Part shown: positions 1 through 5,226 of the stretch, one piece after another
Numbering within the stretch: the stretch's first letter is position 1
How the letters are laid out: every line of letters begins with the position of its first letter
Assembly (NCBI GenBank): GCA_030152505.1
Contig: JASLJO010000176.1
Span: forward strand, 1 to 18,001
Source of the DNA: Solirubrobacterales bacterium
Lineage (GTDB): Bacteria > Actinomycetota > Thermoleophilia > Solirubrobacterales > 70-9
DNA length: 18,001 bases
Direction: 5' to 3'
Notes under the pieces: generated by a model
Databases searched by the model: none
What the model saw: only the letters and a program-made list of their open reading frames with translations
Told to the model about the DNA's origin: nothing
Made by a program: the position numbers and the translations under genes

Positions 1-693
1 CTCGCCAAGCTTGCCGGCAAAGACGACCCCGAGGAAAAGCGGAAGATCATCGGCACCGAGTTCATCCGCGTCTTCGAGGAGGAGGCGGCGAAGCTCGAGG
101 ACGTCAGCTACCTGGTCCAGGGGACGCTCTACTCGGACGTGATCGAGTCCGGCGGCAGCGACGCCGCCGACACGATCAAGTCCCACCACAACGTCGGCGG
201 CCTTCCCGACGACCTCGAGTTCGAGCTGGTCGAGCCGCTGCGGATGCTGTTCAAGGACGAGGTGCGCGCGGTCGGCGCCGAGCTCGGCCTGCCCGAGCGG
301 ATGGTCTGGCGCCAGCCGTTCCCGGGACCGGGCCTGGCGATCCGCATCGTCGGCGGCGAGGTGAACAGAGAGAGGCTTGACATCCTGCGCGCCGCCGACG
401 CGATCCTGCAGGAGGAGATCCGCGCCGCCGAGCTCTACCGCCGGCTCTGGCAGTCCTTCTGCGTGCTGCCGGTTGTGCGCTCGGTCGGCGTGCAGGGCGA
501 CGGCCGCACCTATGCCTACCCGATCGTGATTCGCGCGGTCACCTCCGACGACGCGATGACCGCCGACTGGGCCCGCCTTCCCTACGACCTGCTGGAGCGC
601 GTCTCCAACCGGATCATCAACGAGATCGAAGACGTGAACCGGGTGGCGCTCGATATCTCCTCGAAGCCCCCCGCCACGATCGAGTGGGAGTAG
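1..693 (+). CDS. guaA: GMP synthase (glutamine-hydrolysing), C-terminal part
   Basis: This is the 3' end of guaA, which makes GMP from XMP, ATP and glutamine in the last step of guanine nucleotide synthesis. The frame is open from the first base, so the gene begins outside the window. About 230 residues are visible of the roughly 510-525 usual for the family. They cover the end of the ATP-pyrophosphatase domain (GTLYSDVIESG, then IKSHHNVGGLP, residues about 41-65 of the fragment) and the C-terminal dimerisation domain. The latter carries PFPGPGLAIRI, which holds the XMP-site region, and ends in the family's typical KPPATIEWE tail. The glutamine amidotransferase domain is missing only because of the window edge. 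The next gene starts about 40 bp downstream on the same strand. Codon use is strongly GC-ending like its neighbours. I am very sure of this call. Confidence 0.97.
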   Translation, partial: LAKLAGKDDPEEKRKIIGTEFIRVFEEEAAKLEDVSYLVQGTLYSDVIESGGSDAADTIKSHHNVGGLPDDLEFELVEPLRMLFKDEVRAVGAELGLPERMVWRQPFPGPGLAIRIVGGEVNRERLDILRAADAILQEEIRAAELYRRLWQSFCVLPVVRSVGVQGDGRTYAYPIVIRAVTSDDAMTADWARLPYDLLERVSNRIINEIEDVNRVALDISSKPPATIEWE

Positions 694-733
694 CTCGCCC
701 TCCTTCGCCGTCTCGATAGGGGTCCTCAGCCTG

Positions 734-1567
734 GTGCAGGCGGTGTTGGTTGCGCTGCCGAGGGCGCGGCGGTTCGCCTGGCTCGACGCGTTTCGCAGCC
801 CCTGGTGGGCGCTGGTGCCGGCGCTCTCGATCGTCTTCGTGATCGGGATCGTCGCCTGGGAGGGGGAATCGGCGACGGCGCTCTCCTGGTTGGCCCTCCT
901 TGCCGTGCCGCCCTTCGCGGCCTTCGCCCTCGGCTGGCTGGTGCACGGTTCGCGCCCCGAGTGGGGGGCGGCGATCGCGCCACTCTTCGTCATCGCCTGG
1001 GCCTCACCCGGCTCACTGCTCGGCGAGGCCGCGGCGACGGCGCTGACCGGACTCGGCTGCATCGGCCTCGGCTGGCTGCTGGTCTCGGTTGCGCCGCCGC
1101 GCTGGCTGAAGCTGGGGATCTACGCGATGGCTGTTATCGACACCTGGTTCGTCGCCGCCGACCTACTGCAGAGCCCCAACGCCGTGCTGACCGCCGCCGC
1201 CCCCAGCGGCCTGCCGCGCCTGCAGGCAATCCATTTCGGCGACGCCCTGATGGGCTTCGGCGATCTCTTCATAGCCGCCACCCTGGGCTGCCTCCTCGCC
1301 CTCCCTGCCGATGGGCCGAAAAGGGGAGCCGGGCTCCCCTTTTCGGCCCATCGGCGGATGGTCGGAGCCGGGCTGGTGGCTGCGTTGGGGTTGGGCTTCG
1401 ATCTGCTGTTCTTCGCGGTGGACACGCTGCCGGCGACGGTGCCGGTTGCGCTGGCGCTTGTCGTAATCGATTTGATCGAACGCCGGCGACGCTCAGACGC
1501 CGGCGACGCGGGTGATGGCGAAGATCAGGGCGAAGCCGGAGGCGGTGAGGCCGACTTTGCGCCATGA
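734..1567 (+). CDS. Unrecognised multi-pass membrane protein containing an in-frame palindrome
   Basis: I do not recognise this family. The 277-residue product starts at a GTG about 40 bp after guaA. It has several hydrophobic stretches that look like membrane helices: about residues 24-41, 49-68, 75-90, 98-118, 127-140, 172-192 and 210-245. The 49-bp perfect palindrome at 1307-1355 is translated in frame as a polar loop (about residues 192-208, ADGPKRGAGLPFSAHRR) between two of them. Sequence on both sides stays hydrophobic in this frame, so the gene still looks intact. The last about 25 residues (DAGDAGDGEDQGEAGGG...) lie antisense to the converging ZIP gene and look like read-through rather than conserved protein. 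Low-complexity Ala/Gly/Leu composition makes the helix count approximate. The membrane location is likely; function is unknown. Confidence 0.7.
   Translation: MQAVLVALPRARRFAWLDAFRSPWWALVPALSIVFVIGIVAWEGESATALSWLALLAVPPFAAFALGWLVHGSRPEWGAAIAPLFVIAWASPGSLLGEAAATALTGLGCIGLGWLLVSVAPPRWLKLGIYAMAVIDTWFVAADLLQSPNAVLTAAAPSGLPRLQAIHFGDALMGFGDLFIAATLGCLLALPADGPKRGAGLPFSAHRRMVGAGLVAALGLGFDLLFFAVDTLPATVPVALALVVIDLIERRRRSDAGDAGDGEDQGEAGGGEADFAP
1307..1355. repeat. 49-bp perfect palindromic element, copy 1
   Basis: The two 24-base arms are exact reverse complements separated by one G at 1331. Each arm starts GCCGATGGGCCGAAAAGGGG on its own strand. The RNA would fold into a very stable hairpin on either strand. 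No T-run follows on either side, so it is not a classical intrinsic terminator. It lies inside the reading frame of the 734-1567 membrane gene. A second copy at 16022-16070 has the same length and differs at only 5 of 49 positions, so this is a dispersed repeat rather than a chance hairpin. The arrangement resembles REP-like or Rickettsia-type palindromic elements that tolerate insertion in genes; that comparison is inference. Confidence 0.9.
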
Positions 1568-2212
1568 GGCGTGAGCGTGGGCCTCGGGCAGCAGGTCGGT
1601 TGCGCCCATGTAGAGGAAGAAGCCGCTGTAGAGGCAGAGGATGTAGCCGAGCGTCTCCTCGGGGACGTCGGCGAAGGAGCCGACGATCGCCCCGAGCAGC
1701 GGGGCGATCGCGTCGATGCGCAGCCATTTCGCCGCCTGCTTGCGGTCGCCGGACTGACTGAGGACGAAGCTGACCGTGTTGAGGCCGTCGGCGAAATCGT
1801 GGCTGATCACGGCGATGAAGACGAGCAGCCCGGTGGTCGAGTCGAGCCCGAAGGCGAGCCCGATCCCGAGCCCGTCGATGAAGCTGTGGATCGAGAGTCC
1901 GAGCGCGCCGAGCACGCCGACCCGCTCGTGCGCGCGCGCCTCCTCCGGGTCGTCGCGGTGGTGGAGGACGAGGGCGCGCTCGGCGAAGAAGAAGGCGAGG
2001 AAGCCGACGGCCACCAACGCCGTCGCCCTCTGCGCGTCGCCGACGATGTCGATTCCCTCGGGCAGCACGTCGAAGAGGGCGACGGCGATGACGACGCCAC
2101 CGGTCAGCGCGATCACGGTGGGCAGGGTGTGCGAGAGCCGCAGCGCGATTCGTCCGCCGATCAGCGTGGCGAGCACCGTCAGGCCGGCGAGAGGAATGGC
2201 GACGGCGGGCAT
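1493..2212 (-). CDS. ZIP family metal transporter
   Basis: A 239-residue integral membrane protein of the ZIP family, which imports divalent metals such as zinc, iron or manganese into the cytoplasm. The two metal-site helices are clear: HSFIDGLGIG (His109, Asp113) for helix IV and ISHDFADGLN (His138, Asp142) for helix V. Between helices III and IV there is a His/Asp/Glu-containing loop (about residues 82-98, LVLHHRDDPEEARAHER), which often lies on the cytoplasmic side in this family. The ATG at 2212 is preceded by a purine-rich GAAGGCAG. The gene starts 10 bp after the Fur-family regulator ends, so the two are probably one transcript controlled at the operator 2659-2677. Its 3' end overlaps the converging membrane gene by 75 bp. 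Zinc is the likeliest substrate given the regulator, but this is inference. Confidence 0.92.
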   Translation of the reverse strand: MPAVAIPLAGLTVLATLIGGRIALRLSHTLPTVIALTGGVVIAVALFDVLPEGIDIVGDAQRATALVAVGFLAFFFAERALVLHHRDDPEEARAHERVGVLGALGLSIHSFIDGLGIGLAFGLDSTTGLLVFIAVISHDFADGLNTVSFVLSQSGDRKQAAKWLRIDAIAPLLGAIVGSFADVPEETLGYILCLYSGFFLYMGATDLLPEAHAHASWRKVGLTASGFALIFAITRVAGV

Positions 2213-2222
2213 CTCGCTGCCT

Positions 2223-2651
2223 TCAGGCGGCCGTCTTGCAGTCGGGGCAGCGGCCGCGCAGGACGACGTCGTGGGCGGCGACCTCGAAGTCGGCGGCGCG
2301 GCTTACCGCCTCGATTGCGCGCTCGAGTGAGCGGTCGGCGAAGGGGGCGAGTCGGCCGCACTGCTCGCAGACGAGATGGTGATGGTGCTGGTCGGGATCG
2401 ACCCGCTCATAGCCGGCGGCGTCGCCGCCGATCTGGACTCGCTGTACGAGGCGCAGCCGGTCGAGCTGGTCGAGGGTGCGGTAAACGCTCGCCCGGCCGA
2501 CCGAGTCGAGCCGCCGGTCGATCTCGAGCGCGGTCACCGCGCAGGACTCGGTCGCCAGCAGGTTGATCACCTCGCGCCGCGCGGCGCCGCTGCGGTAGCC
2601 CGCCTCGTCGAGGCGGCGCGCTGCTGTCTCGGCCCAGCTCACGGCCGGCAA
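2223..2651 (-). CDS. Fur-family metalloregulator (Zur- or Fur-like)
   Basis: A 142-residue Fur-family DNA-binding repressor. The N-terminal winged helix includes ASVYRTLDQL (residues 54-63), the usual recognition-helix region. The C-terminal dimerisation and metal-binding half contains a His cluster (HHHH, residues 89-92), CEQC (Cys95, Cys98) and CPDC (Cys135, Cys138), the two CxxC pairs of a structural zinc site. The longest frame starts at TTG 2651. A GTG at 2642 (MSWAETAARR) is an equally plausible start and agrees better with the usual N-terminal length. The gene sits directly upstream of a ZIP transporter, and a palindromic Fur-type box lies 8-26 bases before its start, which points to autoregulation. 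I infer a zinc-sensing (Zur) role from the pairing with ZIP, but an iron-sensing Fur cannot be excluded. Confidence 0.92.
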   Translation of the reverse strand: MPAVSWAETAARRLDEAGYRSGAARREVINLLATESCAVTALEIDRRLDSVGRASVYRTLDQLDRLRLVQRVQIGGDAAGYERVDPDQHHHHLVCEQCGRLAPFADRSLERAIEAVSRAADFEVAAHDVVLRGRCPDCKTAA

Positions 2652-2658
2652 GCTATCA

Positions 2659-2677
2659 GATAATGAGACTCGTTCTC
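2659..2677 (-). promoter_or_regulatory. Fur/Zur-like operator
   Basis: The 19 bases GATAATGAGACTCGTTCTC match the classical Fur-box consensus GATAATGATAATCATTATC at 15 of 19 positions. They also contain the inverted repeat TGAGA-N5-TCTCA (2664-2678). The site is in the 38-bp gap between the M23 stop codon and the start of the Fur-family gene, where repressor binding would block the regulator-ZIP operon. I cannot tell from sequence alone whether iron or zinc is the signal. Confidence 0.65.
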
Positions 2678-2689
2678 AGTAGCGCAGAA

Positions 2690-3640
2690 TCACGAGTACG
2701 CATCCCACTGCTTGAGGAAGGGCAGCGGGTCGATCGGGCTGCCGCCTTCGTACCAGCCGGGGGCGGTCCAGATCTCGAAATGGAGGTGGCAGGCCGTTGC
2801 GTCGCCCGTCTGGCCAACGATCCCGATCGGCTCGCCGGTGCGTACGGTCATCCCTTCCTGCAGCGGCGAGGGTTCGAGCAGGTGCATATAGCCGAAGTCA
2901 TAGCCGGTGCCCTTGCCGTCGATGACCAGGTAGTTGCCGGCGGCGCTCTGGTAGCCCGAGTATTGGACGCGGCCACCGCGGACGGCGATCAGCGGCGTGC
3001 CGCACTGCGCCATCACATCCTGGCCCTCGTGGGTGTGGCCGGAGCGCGCGGCGCCAAAGCGGCCCCCGGCGCCGCCGTAGTCGTGTGGGCCGAGGATCGG
3101 AAAGGCGTAGCCGTAGAGGTCGAAGCCGAGGCTGAGCGGTTCGGTCGAGGACGACGAGGAGGCGCGGCGGGCGACGCGTCCGCCCGCCTGCGGCACGATT
3201 CGGAACGAGTAGTGGCCGTTGCCCGCCGGCCGTCCGCCGGTCGTCCCGTCCCAGCGGACGCTGTCGGGCGTTTGCGGCGCGATGTCGTTGCGGTAGAAGC
3301 TCGCCACCGCTTCTCCGCTTTCGTCGATGACGTCGACGCGCAGGTCGTTGCTGGGTCGGTCGCTGCCGATTTCGTAGCGCAGGCGGGGCGGGCGGGCGCC
3401 GTAGTAGAAGGACTTGCGCGGCCAGGTATTGGCCGAGAGCAGCGTCAGCGTTCCCGCACTCGGGGCGGGGTCGGGCGAGCCGCTGTGGCTGGGTGGGGGC
3501 GCGGCGCTTCCGCTCGGAGTGGGAGCGCCGCCGGTGGCCGCAAACGCCTGCGTGGCGAAGCAGGTGAGCAGCCCCACCAACGCGAAAATCGATATCGATC
3601 CACCAAGCCAAGGCCCGGCGCCGGCTCTGCTGCGTGCCAC
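2690..3640 (-). CDS. Secreted M23 (LytM-type) peptidase
   Basis: A 316-residue exported zinc metallopeptidase that probably cuts peptidoglycan cross-bridges or stem peptides. The N-terminus is a signal peptide (hydrophobic core about residues 15-30, likely cleavage after QAFA, residue 34), followed by a Pro/Ser-rich linker to about residue 60. Residues about 95-150 (DVIDESGEAV ... GNGHYSFRIV) resemble a FlgD-type Ig-like fold. The C-terminal M23 domain has the zinc ligands in GHTHEGQD (His204, Asp208) and HLHFE (His287), plus the supporting histidine of YMH (His253). The catalytic set is complete, so it may be an active enzyme rather than a degenerate activator. The GTG start at 3640 has a good ribosome site (GAGAGG, spaced 5 bases). 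The leader just upstream reads as a c-di-AMP riboswitch, as is common for actinobacterial wall hydrolases. Confidence 0.93.
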   Translation of the reverse strand: MARSRAGAGPWLGGSISIFALVGLLTCFATQAFAATGGAPTPSGSAAPPPSHSGSPDPAPSAGTLTLLSANTWPRKSFYYGARPPRLRYEIGSDRPSNDLRVDVIDESGEAVASFYRNDIAPQTPDSVRWDGTTGGRPAGNGHYSFRIVPQAGGRVARRASSSSSTEPLSLGFDLYGYAFPILGPHDYGGAGGRFGAARSGHTHEGQDVMAQCGTPLIAVRGGRVQYSGYQSAAGNYLVIDGKGTGYDFGYMHLLEPSPLQEGMTVRTGEPIGIVGQTGDATACHLHFEIWTAPGWYEGGSPIDPLPFLKQWDAYS

Positions 3641-3657
3641 GTGCCCTCTCTTTCGTT

Positions 3658-3803
3658 CGCCTGCGGAGTTAGCTGTCGGGCTCGCGCTGAAAGAGATGCG
3701 CTACGGACCGTTGTTCGTCCGATTCGCCCCTGGGACCTGCAACGGTCCCTGCGGTTCCTCCGCTCCCGCCCGCTGTGCGGCCGGGATTCGGCTATTGCTG
3801 GCG
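3658..3803 (-). promoter_or_regulatory. Cyclic di-AMP (ydaO/yuaA) riboswitch
   Basis: Read on the minus strand, this leader contains the conserved ydaO/yuaA blocks in order. They are GCCGAATCC (3792-3784), GGAGGAACC, a GGGACC/GGTCCC stem (3749-3732), AGGGGCGAATC, and the diagnostic 3' block AGCCCGACAGCTAAC followed by TCCGCAGGCG. The terminal helix P1 can form between CGCCAGC (3803-3797) and GCAGGCG (3664-3658), with six pairs and one A-A mismatch. The aptamer ends 17 bases before the M23 start codon, with only the ribosome site between. In this class, c-di-AMP binding generally switches expression off, and cell-wall hydrolases are the classic actinobacterial targets. I see no T-rich terminator between aptamer and gene, so the output may be translational; that part is inference. 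Confidence 0.88.
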
Positions 3804-3807
3804 CGGC

Positions 3808-3813
3808 AGTATA
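3808..3813 (-). promoter_or_regulatory. Candidate -10 box for the riboswitch-M23 transcript
   Basis: The minus strand reads TATACT just upstream of the riboswitch, one base from the TATAAT consensus. The transcript would begin at or very near the 5' strand of helix P1. That spacing is slightly tight and may mean P1 is shorter than drawn. I see no convincing -35 hexamer. Confidence 0.4.
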
Positions 3814-3863
3814 GAGAGCATCCCGGCAGCAGTCCCCCGTGCGCGCAAACTCGGCTCGGCGGC

Positions 3864-3869
3864 TATCAT
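3864..3869 (+). promoter_or_regulatory. Candidate -10 box for rplM
   Basis: TATCAT lies 37 bases before the rplM start, in the divergent M23/rplM intergenic region, and would give a leader of about 30 bases. No clear -35 box is visible, and the leader has no strong Shine-Dalgarno sequence. This is tentative. The remaining rplM-proximal sequence (3814-3906) shows no other feature I can support. Confidence 0.3.
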
Positions 3870-3906
3870 CCCGGAGCCGCTGGGGCCTCCCCGCGGCTTT
3901 TCTCTG

Positions 3907-4338
3907 ATGAAGACCTACGTCGCAACCCAAACCGACCGCCAGCGCGACTGGCTTGTCGTCGATGCCGAGGGGCAGACCCTGGGCCGACTGGCGACCCGCA
4001 TCGCCGACGCATTGCGCGGCAAGCGCAAGCCCGAGTACACCCCGCACGTCGATACCGGCGACTTCGTCGTCGTCGTCAACGCCGAGAAGATCCGGGTGAC
4101 CGGGAAAAAGCTCGAGCAGAAGCGCTACTGGCGCCACTCCGGCTACCCGGGTGGGATCAAGTCCCGCAGCCTGGCCGAGATGCTCGACCGCCGCCCCGAG
4201 GAGGTGATCCGCAAGGCGGTGAAGGGGATGCTTCCCCGCAACCGCCTGGCCCGCAAGCAGCTGACCAAGCTGAAGGTGTACGCAGGGCCGGATCACCCGC
4301 ACGCGGCGCAGAAACCACAGCCGATGGAGATCAAGTGA
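3907..4338 (+). CDS. rplM: Ribosomal protein L13
   Basis: L13 is an early-assembling protein of the large ribosomal subunit. The product from ATG 3907 (MKTYVATQTDRQRDWLVVDA) is 143 residues, the normal family length. The frame is open further upstream, but that extension has no family resemblance and would overlap the divergent riboswitch, so I reject it. Conserved L13 segments visible are LGRLATRIADALRGK, DFVVVVNAEKIRVTGKK, YWRHSGYPGG and the MLPRN/LKVYAG block near the C-terminus. The stop codon overlaps the GTG start of rpsI (GTGA), so the two ribosomal genes are translationally coupled as in most bacteria. The gene diverges from the c-di-AMP-controlled M23 peptidase and opens the long plus-strand block that continues through glmM and glmS. 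Confidence 0.97.
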   Translation: MKTYVATQTDRQRDWLVVDAEGQTLGRLATRIADALRGKRKPEYTPHVDTGDFVVVVNAEKIRVTGKKLEQKRYWRHSGYPGGIKSRSLAEMLDRRPEEVIRKAVKGMLPRNRLARKQLTKLKVYAGPDHPHAAQKPQPMEIK

Positions 4339-5216
4339 CCGAGGACGAGCGCAAAGACATCGAGGCACAGGACGAGGACCAACAAGAGGTTCCCGCTCAG
4401 GACGAGAGCGATCAGGACGCGGGTCCTGTCGACGCAGGAGACCCACCTCCCCCTGCGGTAGCTGAAGCTTCCTCGGGGGAGGTCCCCCCTACGTCGCCAC
4501 CCGCGTCAGATGCGCCGGAGGCTGACACCGAGGGTCAGGCGCCCGAGGAGAAGTCAAGTGATTCCCCCGTTGCCGAGCAGGAGGGGGACGAGTCCGAGGC
4601 ACCCGTTGAGGAGCCGGAGGAGCCGAAGACTGAGAAGAAAAAAGACGTGATTCCCGGTGCTGACTTGGAGCCGATTGCGGTCGAGCCGGAGAAGCGGCCG
4701 CTCAGTGCCGAGGAGCAGGCGCGGCGCGAAGCGGAGGAAGAGGAGCAGCGGGCGCGTGAGGCAGCACTCGTCGGCGACTCCGACGAGGAGGAGCAGGCGG
4801 CCAGCCGGGCTCCGGCCAAGATCGAGGGCGACGCGCGCTTCCTGGCGACCGGCAAACGGAAGAACGCGATCGCTCGCGTCACCCTGCTTGCGGGCGGTGG
4901 CGCGTTCGTGATCAACGGCCGGCCGATCGAGGAGTTCTTCCCGCGGCCGCTGCATCAGACGACCGCCCGCCAGCCTCTGGCGATCACCGGCTATGAAGGC
5001 AACGTCGACGTCAGGGTTCGTGTCCACGGTGGCGGCGTCAGTGGCCAGGCCGGCGCGGTACGCCACGGCATCGCGCGGGCGCTGATCGAGGTCGACCCCG
5101 AGCTGCGCGGCGAGCTCAAGCGGCGCGGCTTCCTCACCCGTGACGCACGTGCCAAGGAGCGCCGCAAGGCCGGACTGAAGAAGGCCCGCAAGCGCCCGCA
5201 GTTTTCGAAGCGCTGA
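4335..5216 (+). CDS. rpsI: Ribosomal protein S9 with long acidic N-terminal extension
   Basis: The C-terminal about 126 residues are a standard S9 of the small ribosomal subunit. They run from RFLATGKRKNAIARV (about residue 168) through HGGGVSGQAGAVRHGIARAL to the basic tail KARKRPQFSKR, whose last residues reach the P-site tRNA in known ribosomes. From GTG 4335, which overlaps the rplM stop as GTGA, the frame adds about 165 residues rich in Glu, Asp, Pro, Ser and Gln, with a Lys/Glu/Arg helical segment near residues 115-155. This is far longer than the usual 130-170-residue S9. An internal GTG at 4647 (MIPGADLEPI) would give about 189 residues and remains possible, but its ribosome site is weak and the upstream frame is coding-like. 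I am sure of S9 and fairly sure of the long form. Confidence 0.93.
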   Translation: MTEDERKDIEAQDEDQQEVPAQDESDQDAGPVDAGDPPPPAVAEASSGEVPPTSPPASDAPEADTEGQAPEEKSSDSPVAEQEGDESEAPVEEPEEPKTEKKKDVIPGADLEPIAVEPEKRPLSAEEQARREAEEEEQRAREAALVGDSDEEEQAASRAPAKIEGDARFLATGKRKNAIARVTLLAGGGAFVINGRPIEEFFPRPLHQTTARQPLAITGYEGNVDVRVRVHGGGVSGQAGAVRHGIARALIEVDPELRGELKRRGFLTRDARAKERRKAGLKKARKRPQFSKR

Positions 5217-5226
5217 CGGGGCCGGT

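Noticed and set aside
1307..1355. The perfect palindrome as an intrinsic terminator for the Fur-ZIP operon
   Set aside because: There is no T-run after the stem in either direction, it is about 140 bases beyond the ZIP stop and inside another gene, and a second copy occurs in a coding N-terminus.
1571..2566. 331-codon plus-strand reading frame opposite the ZIP and Fur-family genes
   Set aside because: The translation is Arg/Gly/Glu-rich low-complexity sequence with no family resemblance, while the minus strand encodes clear ZIP and Fur motifs. High GC makes long antisense frames common.
3732..3749. GGGACC/GGTCCC hairpin as an L13 autoregulatory leader element
   Set aside because: On the minus strand the same stem fits the conserved architecture of the c-di-AMP riboswitch, and it lies upstream of the likely rplM promoter.
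2663..3814. 383-codon plus-strand frame across the M23 gene and riboswitch
   Set aside because: It is antisense to a well-supported peptidase with complete zinc ligands and to a structured leader, and its own translation shows no domain.
4475..4488. GGGGGAGGTCCCCC inverted repeat inside rpsI with a strong Shine-Dalgarno-like core
   Set aside because: No in-frame start codon lies at a suitable distance downstream, and the repeat is short; it is probably incidental to Gly/Glu/Pro codons.
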